64,000 nucleotides of DNA from Calliopsis andreniformis (taxonomy: Eukaryota; Arthropoda; Insecta; Hymenoptera; Andrenidae), in the NCBI RefSeq assembly GCF_051401765.1, contig NW_027480545.1, positions 744,001-808,000 on the forward strand, given 5' to 3'. This document shows positions 52,148 through 63,320 of the stretch, one piece after another. Within the stretch, counting starts at the first letter, position 1; every line of letters begins with the position of its first letter. The notes below the pieces were generated by a model. The model was not told the origin of the DNA, did not search any database, and saw only the letters and a list, made by a program, of their open reading frames with translations. Made by a program: the position numbers and the translations under genes.

Positions 52148-52814
52148 CAGTCCTCAATCTTCAATCGTCAATCCTCAATCCTCAATTACAAATCCTCAAT
52201 CCTCAATCCTCAATCTTCAACCCTCAATACTCAATCTTCAATTCTCAAACGTCAATCCTCAATCCTCAATCTTCAATCCTCAATCCTCAATCCTCAATCC
52301 TCAATGCTCATTCTTCAATCCTCAATACCCAATCCTCAATCTTCAATCCTCAATCCTCAATCCTCAACTCTCAATCCTCAATCCTCAATCCTCAGTCCTC
52401 AAACCTCAATCCTCAAACCTCAGCCCTCATCTTCAATCCTCAATCCTGAATCCTCAATTCTCAATCTTCAATCCTCTATACTCAAAATTCAATCCTCAAT
52501 CCTCAATTCTCAATCCTCAATACTCAATCCTCAATCGTCAATCCTCAATCCCCAATCCTCAATCTTCAATACTCAATCCTCAATCCTCAATCCACAATCC
52601 TCTATCTTCAATCCTCAATACTCAATCTTCAATCCTCAATCCTCAATCATCAATCCTCAACCCTCAATCCTCGGTCCTCAATCCTCAACCTTCAATCCTC
52701 AATACTCAATCTTCAATCCTCAATCCTCAATCATCAATCCTCAATCCTCATTCTTCAATCCTCAATACTCAATCCTCAATCTTCAATCCTCAATCCTCAA
52801 TCCTCAATTCTCAA

Positions 52815-54155
52815 TCCTCAACCCTCAGACCTCATCCTCAATCCTCGATCCTCAATCCTCAATCCTCAATCCTCAATTCTCAATCCTCAATCCTCAATCG
52901 TCAGTCCTCAAACGTCAATATTCAACCCTCAGACCTGGTCCCCAATCCACAACCCTCAACCCTCAACCCTCAATCTTCAATCATCAATATTCAATCTTCA
53001 GTCCTCAATCCTCAATCCTCAATCCTCAATCCTCAATGTTCAATTCTCAATACCCAATCCTCAATCTTAAATCCTCAATCCTCAATCCTCAATCCTCAAT
53101 CCTCAATCCTCAATCCTCAAGCCTCAATCCTCTGTCCTCAAACCACAATCCTGAATCCTCAGTTCTGAATCCTCAATCCTCAATCCTCAATGCTCAATCC
53201 TCAATACTCAATCCTCAATATTCAATCCGCAATACCCAATCCTCAATCTTCAATCCTCAATCCTCAATCCTCAATCCTCAATCCTCAATCCTCAGTCCTG
53301 AGTCCTCACACCTCAATCTTCAACCCTCAGCCCTCAACCTCAATCCTCAATCCTCAATCCTCAATCCTCAACACTCAATACTCAATCTTCAATCTTCAAT
53401 CCTCAGCCCGCAAACCACAATTCTGAATCCTCAATTCTGAATCCTCAATCTTCAGCCCTCAGTACTCAACAATCAGTTGTCAATCCTCAATCCCCAATAG
53501 AATATCCTCAATTCACAGTTTTCAATACTCAATACCCAATCTGCAATCTTCAAGTCTCTATCCACAATCATCAATTCTCATCACTCAACCCTCAACACTC
53601 AGTCCACAATGTTCAATCTTCAATCCCCAATTCTCAATCTTCAATCCTCAATACTCAATCATTAATCCTCAATCCTCAATCCTCAATCTTCAATCCTCAA
53701 TCCCAAATACTCAATCCTCAATCCTCAATCCTCAATCATCAATCATCAATCCTCAATCTTCAATACTCAATCCTCAATCCTCAATCCTCAATCCTCAATC
53801 CTCAATCATCAATCCTCAATCCTCAATCCTCAATGCTCAACCTTTAATCCTCAATCCTCAATCCTCAATCTTCAATCCTCAATCCTCAATCCTCAATCCT
53901 CAATCCTCAATCCTCAATCCTCAATCCTCAATCTTCAATCCTCAATACTCAGTCTTCAATCCTCAATACTCGATCCTCAATCCTCAGTCCTCATTCTTCA
54001 ATCCTCAATACCCAATCCTCAATCTTCAATCCTCAATCCTCAATCCTCAATTCTCAATCCTCTATCCTCAATCCTAAGACCTCAAACATCAATACTCAAC
54101 CATCGGTCCTCGTCCTGAATCCACAACCCTCAATCCTCAATTCTCAGTCTTCAAT
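52815..54155 (+). repeat. 1.3-kb spacer with L3 block and reused left-end module
   Basis: Heptamer array between the 3,479-offset copies. It holds L3 at 53467. From about 53,650 it carries a module with CAACCTTTAATCC (53,839) that recurs at 3,971 and 63,510. No gene is visible. Confidence 0.78.
53467..53606 (+). repeat. L-block, subtype L3
   Basis: Has CAAGTCT in unit 13 and ends CAGTCCA. Confidence 0.92.
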
Positions 54156-54329
54156 CCTCAATACTCAATCTTCAATCCTCAATCCTCAATTCTCAATCCT
54201 CAATACTCAATCCTCAATCGTCAATCCTCAATCCCCAATCCTCAATCTTCAATACTCAATCCTCAATCTTCAATCCTCAATACTCAATCTTCAATCCTCA
54301 ATCCTCAATCCTCAATCCTCAATCCTCAT
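53650..54329 (+). repeat. 0.68-kb segment duplicated at 63.32-64.0 kb (offset 9,671)
   Basis: CCTTTAATCC at 53,841 pairs with 63,512, and the sequence ending CCTCAT at 54,329 pairs with the last base of the window, both at offset 9,671. The window therefore ends inside a duplicated segment whose full extent is unknown. Confidence 0.88.
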
Positions 54330-55060
54330 TCTTCAATCCTCAATACCCAATCCTCAATCTTCAATCCTCAATCCTCAATCGTCAATCCTCAATCCCCAAG
54401 CCTCAATCTTCAATACTCAATCCTCAATCCTCATTCCTCAATCCTCAGCCATCAATCCTCAATACTCAATCTTCAATCCTCAATCCTCAATCCTCGATCC
54501 TCAATCCACAATCCTCAGCCCTCAATACTCAATCTTCGATCCGCAATACCCAATCCTCAACCTTCAATCCTCAATACTCAATACTCAATCTTCAATCCTC
54601 AATCCTCAGTCCTCAATCCTCAATCCTCATTCTTCAATCCTCAATACCCAATCCTCAATCTTCAGACCTCAATCCTCAATCGTCAATCCTCAATCCCCAA
54701 TACTCAATCTTCAATACACAATCCTCAATCCTCATTCCTCAATCCTCAGCCATCAATCCTCAATACTCAATCTTCAATCCCCAAACCTCAATCCTCAATC
54801 CTCAATCTTCAATCCTCAATCCTCAATCCTCAATCCTCAATGCTCATTCTTCAATCCTCAATACCCAATCCTCAATCTTCAATCCTCAGTCCTGAGTCCT
54901 CACACCTCAATCTTCAACCCTCAGCCCTCAACCTCAATCCTCAATCCTCAATCCTCAATCCCCAACCCTCAATACTCAATCTTCAATCTTCAATCCTCAG
55001 TCCTCAAACCACAATTCTGAATCCTCAATCCTGAATCCTCAATCTTCAGCCCTCAGTACT

Positions 55061-55200
55061 CAACAATCAGTTGTCAATCCTCAATCCCCAATAGAATATC
55101 CTCAATTCACAGTTTTCAATACTCAATACCCAATCTGCAATCTTCAAATCTCTATACACAAGCATCAATTCTCATCACTCAACCCTCAACACTCAGTCCA
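55061..55200 (+). repeat. L-block, subtype L3
   Basis: Pairs with 51582 at 3,479. Confidence 0.92.
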
Positions 55201-55486
55201 CAATGTTCAATCCTCAATCCTCAATTCTCAATCTTCAATCCTCAATACTCAATCATTAATCCTCAATCCTCAATACTCAATCTTCAATCTTCAACCCTCA
55301 GCCCTCATCCTCAATCCTCAATCCTCAATCCTCAATCCTCAACCCTCAATCTTCAATCCTCAATACTGAATCTTCAATCCTCAATCCTCAATCCTCAATC
55401 CTCAATCCTCAATCCTCAATCCTCAGTCCTCAAACCTCAATTCTGAATCCTCAATCCTGAATCCTCAATCTTCAGCCCTCAGTCCT

Positions 55487-55626
55487 CAACATTCAGTTGT
55501 CAATCCTCAATCCTCAATAGAATATCCTCAATTCACAGGTTTCAATACTCAATACTGAATCTGCAATCTTCATATCTCTATCCACAGACATCAATTCTCA
55601 TCACTCAGCCATCAACTCTCAGTCCC
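55487..55626 (+). repeat. L-block, subtype L4
   Basis: Pairs with 52008 at 3,479. Confidence 0.92.
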
Positions 55627-56346
55627 CAGTCCTCAATCTTCAATCGTCAATCCTCAATCCTCAATTACAAATCCTCAATCCTCAATCCTCAATCTTCAAC
55701 CCTCAATACTCAATCTTCAATTCTCAAACGTCAATCCTCAATCCTCAATCTTCAATCCTCAATCCTCAATCCTCAATCCTCAATGCTCATTCTTCAATCC
55801 TCAATACCCAATCCTCAATCTTCAATCCTCAATCCTCAATCCTCAACTCTCAATCCTCAATCCTCAATCCTCAGTCCTCAAACCTCAATCCTCAAACCTC
55901 AGCCCTCATCTTCAATCCTCAATCCTGAATCCTCAATTCTCAATCTTCAATCCTCTATACTCAATATTCAATCCTCAATCCTCAATTCTCAATCCTCAAT
56001 ACTCAATCCTCAATCGTCAATCCTCAATCCCCAATCCTCAATCTTCAATACTCAATCCTCAATCCTCAATCCACAATCCTCTATCTTCAATCCTCAATAC
56101 TCAATCTTCAATCCTCAATCCTCAATCATCAATCCTCAACCCTCAATCCTCGGTCCTCAATCCTCAACCTTCAATCCTCAATACTCAATCTTCAATCCTC
56201 AATCCTCAATCATCAATCCTCAATCCTCATTCTTCAATCCTCAATACTCAATCCTCAATCTTCAATCCTCAATCCTCAATCCTCAATTCTCAATCCTCAA
56301 TCCTCAATCCTCAATCCTGAATCCTCAATCTTCAGACCTCAGTCCT

Positions 56347-56486
56347 CAACAATCAGCTGTCAATCCTCAATCCTCACTAGAACATCTTCAGTTCAGAGTT
56401 TTCCATACGCAATACTCAATCTGCAATCTTCATATCTCTACCCACAAACATCAACTCTCATCACTCAGCCATCAACCCTCAGTCCC
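56347..56486 (+). repeat. L-block, L2-like
   Basis: Unit 2 is CAGCTGT. Units CACTAGA-ACATCTT-CAGTTCA-GAGTTTT place it between the L2-like copy at 1761 and standard L2. Confidence 0.9.
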
Positions 56487-56829
56487 CAATCCTCAATCTT
56501 CAATCGTCAATCCTCAATCCTCAATTATCAATCCTCAATCCTCAATCCTCAATCTTCAACCCTCAATACTCAATCTTCAATCCTCAAACCTCAATCCTCA
56601 ATCCTCAATCCTCAATCTTCAATCCTCAATCCTCAATCCTCAATCCTCAATGCTCATTCTTCAATCCTCAATACCCAATCCTCAATCTTCAATCCTCAAT
56701 CCTCAATCCTCAACTCTCAATCCTCAATCCTCAATCCTCAGTCCTCAAACCTCAATCCTCAACCCTCAGCCCTCATCTTCAATCCTCAATCCTCAATCCT
56801 CAATTCTCAATCTTCAATCCTCAATACTC

Positions 56830-57908
56830 AATCTTCAATCCTCAAAGCTCAATCCTCAACCCTCAGCCCTCATTCTCAATCCTCGATCCTCAATACTCAA
56901 TCCTCAATCGTCAATCCTCAATACTCAATCTTCAATCCTCAATCCTCAATCCTCAATCCACAATCCTCAATCCTCAATACTCAGTCATCAATACTCAATC
57001 TTCAGTACTCAATCCTCAATCCTCAATCCTCAATCCTCAATCCTCAATCTTCAATCCTCAATCCCCAATACTCAATCCTCAATCCTCTATCCTCAATCCT
57101 CAATCATCAATCCTCAATCTTCAATCCTCAATCCTCAATCCTCAGTCCTCACTCTTCAATCCTCAATATCCAATCCTCAATCTTGAATCCTCAATCCTCA
57201 ATCGTCAATTCTCAATCCTCTATCCTCAATCCTCAGACCTCAAACATCAATACTCAACCCTCAGTCCCCGTCCTCAATCCACAACACTCAATCCTCAATC
57301 CTCAACCTTCAATCATCAATATTCAATCTTCAAACCTCAATCCTCAATCCTCAATCCTCAATTCTCAATCCTCAATGTCAAATCCTCAATAACCAATCTA
57401 CAATCTTCAATCCTCGATCCTCAATCCTCAATCCCCAATCCTCAATCCTCAATCCTCAGTCCTCAAACCACAATCCTGACTCCTCAATCCTGAATCCTCA
57501 ATCTTCAGCCCTCAGGCCTCAACAATCAGTTGTCAATCCTCAATCCTCACTAGAATACCCTCAGTTCAGAGATTTCCATACGCAATACTCAATCTGCAAT
57601 CTTCATATCTCTATCCACAAACGTCAATTCTCATCACTCAACCTTAACACTCAGTCCCCAATCCTCAATCTTCAGTCCTCAATACTCAATGTTCATTCCT
57701 CAGGCCTCAATGCTCAATCCTCAATACTCAATCCTCAATCGTCGATCCTCAATCCCCTATCCTCAATCTTCTATCCTCAGTCCTCAATCCTCAATCTTCA
57801 ATCCTTAATCCACAATCCTCAATCATCAATCCTCAATCCCCAATCCTCAATCTTCAATCCTCAATACTCAATCATCAATCCTCAATCATCTATCCTCAGT
57901 CCTCAAAC
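56830..57908 (+). repeat. Partner of 49.18-50.26 kb (offset 7,650)
   Basis: Carries the L2 block at 57520 with the 139-bp deletion allele. It differs at CAGGCCTCAATGC (near 57,702), where the partner reads CAAGCCTCAATGC. Confidence 0.87.
57520..57658 (+). repeat. L-block, subtype L2, 139 bp
   Basis: Third copy of the deletion allele; pairs with 49870 at 7,650. Confidence 0.92.
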
Positions 57909-58399
57909 CTCAATCCTCAATCCTCAATCTTCAATCCTCAATATTCAATCATCAATCCTCAATCCTCAATCCTCAATCTTCAATCCTCAATACTCAATCT
58001 GCAATCCTCAATCCTCAATCCTCAATCCTCAATCCTCAATCCTCAATCCTCAAGCCTCAATCCTCTGTCCTCAAAACACAATCCTGAATCCTCAATTCTG
58101 AATCCTCAATCCTGAATCCTCAATGCTCAATCCTCAATACTCAATCCTCAATATTCAATCCGCAATACCCAATCCTCAATCTTCAATCCTCAATTCTCAA
58201 TCCTCAATCCTCAATCCTCTATCCTCAGTCCTGAGTCCTCACACCTCAATCTTCAACCCTCAGCCCTCAACCTCAATCCTCAATCCTCAATCCTCAATCC
58301 TCAACCATCAATACTCAATCTTCAATCTTCAATCCTCAGTCCGCAAACCACAATTCTGAATCCTCAATCCTGAATCCTCAATCTTCAGCCCTCAGTACT

Positions 58400-58539
58400 C
58401 AACAATCAGTTGTCAATCCTCAATCCCCAATAGAATATCCTCAATTCACAGTTTTCAATACTCAATACCCAATCTGCAATCTTCAAATCTCTATCCACAA
58501 TCATCAATTCTCATCACTCAACCCTCAACACTCAGTCCT
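58400..58539 (+). repeat. L-block, subtype L3
   Basis: Lies just left of the 1,796-bp duplication; L1 follows after 720 bp. Confidence 0.92.
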
Positions 58540-59119
58540 CAATGTTCAATCCTCAATACCCAATCATTAATCCTCAATCCTCAATCCTCAGTCTTCAATC
58601 CTCAGTCCCCAATCCTCAATCCTCAATCCTCAATCCTCAATCCTCAATCTTCGATCCTCAATACTCAATCTTCAATCCTCAAACCTCAATCCTCAATCCT
58701 CAATCTTCAATCCTCAATCCTCAATCCTCAATCCTCAATCCTCAATGCTCATTCTTCAATCCTCAATACCCAAGCCTCAATCTTCAATCCTCAATCCTCA
58801 ATCCTCAATTCTCAATCCACAATCTTCAATCCTCAGACCACAGACATCAATACTCAACCCTCAGTCCTCGTCCTCAATCCACAACCCTCAATCCTCAATC
58901 ATCAATCTTCAATCATCAATATTCAATCTTCGGTCCTCAATCCTCAATCCTCAATCCTCAATGTTCAATCCGCAATACTCAATCCTCAATCTTCAATCCT
59001 CAATCCTCAATGCTCAATCCTCTGTCATCAATCCTCAATCCTCTATCCTCAATCCTCAGTCCTCAAACCTCAATCCTGGATCCTCAATCCTGAATCCTCA
59101 ATCTTCAGACCTCAGACCT

Positions 59120-59259
59120 CAACAATCAGTTGTCAATTCTCAATCCTCAATAGAATATCATCAATTCACAGTTTTCAATACTCAATACTCAATCTGCAAT
59201 CTTTAAATCTCTATCCACAAACACCAAGTCTCATCACTCGACCCTCAACACTCAGTCCC
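59120..59259 (+). repeat. L-block, subtype L1
   Basis: Private CAAGTCT-CATCACT-CGACCCT tail, shared only with 60916. Confidence 0.93.
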
Positions 59260-60055
59260 CAGTCCTCAATTTTCAATCCTCAATCCTCAATCCTCAATCC
59301 TCAATCCTCAATCCTCAATCCTCAATCTTCAATCCTCAATACTCAATCACCAATCCTCAATCCTCAGTCCTCAATCCTCAAACCTCAATCCTCAACCCTC
59401 AGCCGTCATTCTCAATCCTCGATCCTCAATACTCAATCCTCAATCGTCAATCCTCAATACTCAATCTTCAATCCTCAATCCTCAATCCTCAATCCACAAT
59501 CCTCAATCCTCAATACTCAGTCATCAATACTCAATCTTCAGTACTCAATCCTCAATCCTCAATCCTCAATCCTCAATCCTCAATCTTCAATCCTCAATCC
59601 CCAATACTCAATCCTCAATCCTCTATCCTCAATCCTCAATCATCAATCCTCAATCTTCAATCCTCAATCCTCAATCCTCAGTCCTCACTCTTCAATCCTC
59701 AATATCCAATCCTCAATCTTGAATCCTCAATCCTCAATCGTCAATTCTCAATCCTCTATCCTCAATCCTCAGACCTCAAACATCAATACTCAACCCTCAG
59801 TCCCCGTCCTCAATCCACAACACTCAATCCTCAATCCTCAACCTTCAATCATCAATATTCAATCTTCAATCCTCAATCCTCAATCCTCAATCCTCAATTC
59901 TCAATCCTCAATGTCAAATCCTCAATAACCAATCTACAATCTTCAATCCTCGATCCTCAATCCTCAATCCCGAATCCTCAATCCTCAATCCTCAGTCCTC
60001 AAACCACAATCCTGACTCCTCAATCCTGAATCCTCAATCTTCAGCCCTCAGGCCT

Positions 60056-60195
60056 CAACAATCAGTTGTCAATCCTCAATCCTCACTAGAATACCCTCAG
60101 TTCAGAGATTTCCATACGCAATACTCAATCTGCAATCTTCATATCTCTATCCACAAACGTCAATTCTCATCACTCAACCCTCAACACTCAGTCCC
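60056..60195 (+). repeat. L-block, subtype L2
   Basis: Standard L2 of full length, 936 bp after L1; repeated at 61852. Confidence 0.93.
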
Positions 60196-60915
60196 CAATC
60201 CTCAATCTTCAGTCCTCAATACTCAATGTTCATTCCTCAAGCCTCAATGCTCAATCCTCAATACTCAATCCTCAATCGTCGATCCTCAATCCCCTATTCT
60301 CAATCTTCTATCCTCAGTCCTCAATCCTCAATCTTCAATCCTTAATCCACAATCCTCAATCATCAATCCTCAATCCCCAATCCTCAATCTTCAATCCTCA
60401 ATACTCAATCATCAATCCTCAATCATCAATCCTCAGTCCTCAATCCTCAATCCTCAATCCTCAATCTTCAATCCTCAATATTCAATCATCAATCCTCAAT
60501 CCTCAATCCTCAATCCTCATTCTTCAATCCTCAATACCCAATCCTCAATCTTCAATCCTCAATCCTCAATCCTCAATTCTCAATCCTCAATCCTCAATCC
60601 TCAATTCTCAATCCACAATCTTCAATCCTCAGACCACAGACATCAATACTCAACCCTCAGTCCTCGTCCTCAATCCACAACCCTCAATCCTCAATCATCA
60701 ATCTTCAATCATCAATATTCAATCTTCGGTCCTCAATCCTCAATCCTCAATCCTCAATGTTCAATCCGCAATACTCAATCCTCAATCTTCAATCCTCAAT
60801 CCTCAATGCTCAATCCTCTGTCATCAATCCTCAATCCTCTATCCTCAATCCTCAGTCCTCAAACCTCAATCCTGGATCCTCAATCCTGAATCCTCAATCT
60901 TCAGACCTCAGACCT

Positions 60916-61055
60916 CAACAATCAGTTGTCAATTCTCAATCCTCAATAGAATATCATCAATTCACAGTTTTCAATACTCAATACTCAATCTGCAATCTTT
61001 AAATCTCTATCCACAAACACCAAGTCTCATCACTCGACCCTCAACACTCAGTCCC
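60916..61055 (+). repeat. L-block, subtype L1
   Basis: Copy of 59120 at 1,796 with the same private tail. Confidence 0.93.
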
Positions 61056-61851
61056 CAGTCCTCAATTTTCAATCCTCAATCCTCAATCCTCAATCCTCAA
61101 TCCTCAATCCTCAATCCTCAATCTTCAATCCTCAATACTCAATCACCAATCCTCAATCCTCAGTCCTCAATCCTCAAACCTCAATCCTCAACCCTCAGCC
61201 GTCATTCTCAATCCTCGATCCTCAATACTCAATCCTCAATCGTCAATCCTCAATACTCAATCTTCAATCCTCAATCCTCAATCCTCAATCCACAATCCTC
61301 AATCCTCAATACTCAGTCATCAATACTCAATCTTCAGTACTCAATCCTCAATCCTCAATCCTCAATCCTCAATCCTCAATCTTCAATCCTCAATCCCCAA
61401 TACTCAATCCTCAATCCTCTATCCTCAATCCTCAATCATCAATCCTCAATCTTCAATCCTCAATCCTCAATCCTCAGTCCTCACTCTTCAATCCTCAATA
61501 TCCAATCCTCAATCTTGAATCCTCAATCCTCAATCGTCAATTCTCAATCCTCTATCCTCAATCCTCAGACCTCAAACATCAATACTCAACCCTCAGTCCC
61601 CGTCCTCAATCCACAACACTCAATCCTCAATCCTCAACCTTCAATCATCAATATTCAATCTTCAATCCTCAATCCTCAATCCTCAATCCTCAATTCTCAA
61701 TCCTCAATGTCAAATCCTCAATAACCAATCTACAATCTTCAATCCTCGATCCTCAATCCTCAATCCCGAATCCTCAATCCTCAATCCTCAGTCCTCAAAC
61801 CACAATCCTGACTCCTCAATCCTGAATCCTCAATCTTCAGCCCTCAGGCCT

Positions 61852-61991
61852 CAACAATCAGTTGTCAATCCTCAATCCTCACTAGAATACCCTCAGTTCA
61901 GAGATTTCCATACGCAATACTCAATCTGCAATCTTCATATCTCTATCCACAAACGTCAATTCTCATCACTCAACCCTCAACACTCAGTCCC
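61852..61991 (+). repeat. L-block, subtype L2
   Basis: Copy of 60056 at 1,796; last L-block in the window. Confidence 0.93.
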
Positions 61992-62389
61992 CAATCCTCA
62001 ATCTTCAGTCCTCAATACTCAATGTTCATTCCTCAAGCCTCAATGCTCAATCCTCAATACTCAATCCTCAATCGTCGATCCTCAATCCCCTATTCTCAAT
62101 CTTCTATCCTCAGTCCTCAATCCTCAATCTTCAATCCTTAATCCACAATCCTCAATCATCAATCCTCAATCCCCAATCCTCAATCTTCAATCCTCAATAC
62201 TCAATCATCAATCCTCAATCATCAATCCTCAGTCCTCAATCCTCAATCCTCAATCCTCAATCTTCAATCCTCAATATTCAATCATCAATCCTCAATCCTC
62301 AATCCTCAATCCTCATTCTTCAATCCTCAATACCCAATCCTCAATCTTCAATCCTCAATCCTCAATCCTCAATTCTCAATCCTCAATCC

Positions 62390-63320
62390 TCAGTCCTCAG
62401 TCCTCAAACCTCAATCCTCAACCCTCAGCCCTCATAGTCAATCCTTAATCCTCAATACTCAATCCTCAATCTTCAATCCTCAATACTCAACCTTCAATCA
62501 TCAATCCTCAATCCACAATTCTCAATCATCAATCTTCAATCCTCAATCCTCAATCCTCAATCCTCATTCTTCAATCCTCAATACCCAATCCTCTATCTTC
62601 AATCCGCAATCCTCAATCCTCAATCTTCAACCCTCAGTCCTGAATACTCAACCCTCAATCCTCAATCCCAAATCCTCAATCTTCAATACTCAATCCTCAA
62701 TCCTCAATCCAAAATCCTCAATCTTCAAACCTCAATACTCAATCTTCATTCCTCAATCCTCAATCCTCAATCCTCAATCCTCAATCCTCAGTCCTCAATC
62801 CTCAACCTTCAATCCTCAATTCTCAATCTTCAATCCTCAATCCTCAATCCTCAATCCTCAATCCTCTTTCTTCAATCCTCAATACCCAATCCTCAATCTT
62901 CAATCCTCAATCCTCAATCCTCAATTCTCAATCCTCAATCCTCAATCCCCAGACATCAGACGTCAATACTCAACCCTCAGTCCTCGTCCTCAATCCACAA
63001 CCCTCAATCCTCAATCCTCAATCTTCAATCATCAATATTCAATCTTCAGTCCTCAATCCTCAATCCTCAATGTTCAATCCGCAATACCCAATCCTCAATC
63101 TTCAATCCTCAGTCCTCAATCCTCAATTCTCAATCCTCAATACTCAATCCTCAATCGTCAATCCTCAATCCCCAATCCTCAATCTTCAATACTCAACCCT
63201 CAATCCTCAATCCAAAATCCTCAATCTTCAAACCTCAATACTCAATCCTCAATATTCAATCCGCAATACCCAATCCTCAATCTTCAATCCTCAATCCTCA
63301 ATCCTCAATCCTCAATCCTC
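62390..63320 (+). repeat. Array stretch matching 23.5-24.1 kb and 42.33 kb
   Basis: From 62,390 the order of units (CAGTCCTCAGTCC, the CATAGT 6-mer context, CAATCCGCAATCC near 62,600 and CCTGAATACTC near 62,640) follows 23,530 onward. From 63,070 it follows 42,328, then breaks near 63,245. No L-block or gene is seen. Confidence 0.8.

Larger units (their letters stand above)
50675..52815 (+). repeat. 2.1-kb segment repeated at offset 3,479, copy 1
   Basis: L3 at 51582 and L4 at 52008 pair with 55061 and 55487. ATGCTCATTC at 51,361 pairs with 54,840. One substitution was noticed (CTCAAAATTC at about 52,486 against CTCAATATTC). The right end is near 52,815, where this copy meets CAACCCTCAGACC. 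A third copy starts near 63,830 and is cut by the window end. Confidence 0.9.
54155..56295 (+). repeat. 2.1-kb segment repeated at offset 3,479, copy 2
   Basis: Partner of 50.675-52.815 kb with the same order of L3, L4 and ATGCTCATTC modules. After about 56,295 it continues into CAATCCTGAATCC and an L2-like block at 56347 rather than the copy-1 flank. Confidence 0.9.
58797..60593 (+). repeat. 1,796-bp tandem duplication, copy 1
   Basis: L1 at 59120 and L2 at 60056 recur at 60916 and 61852, exactly 1,796 bp on. Variants rare or absent elsewhere are shared: CACCAAGTCTC with CTCGACCC, CAGCCGTCATTC, CCCGAATCC and CCCCTATTCTC. I noticed no difference between copies. 1,796 equals 257 heptamers minus three, and the unit contains three 6-mers (58,869, 59,407 and 59,805). 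Confidence 0.95.
60593..62389 (+). repeat. 1,796-bp tandem duplication, copy 2
   Basis: Directly follows copy 1. The junction lies in plain CAATCCT units around 60,593, just before CAATTCTCAATCCAC. Collinearity ends where CAATCCTCAGTCCTCAG replaces the return to the unit start. It looks like the youngest duplication in the window. Confidence 0.95.

Noticed and set aside
55783..57186. 467-codon frame on +
   Set aside because: Crosses a duplication edge near 56,295 and an L2-like block without any change in character. It starts at an ATGCTC variant unit found many times in the array.
342..61991. Short inverted repeat ACAA-TCAG-TTGT at the head of the L-block
   Set aside because: The stem is only 4 bp and a match of that size is expected by chance. 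It was not listed as a separate feature.
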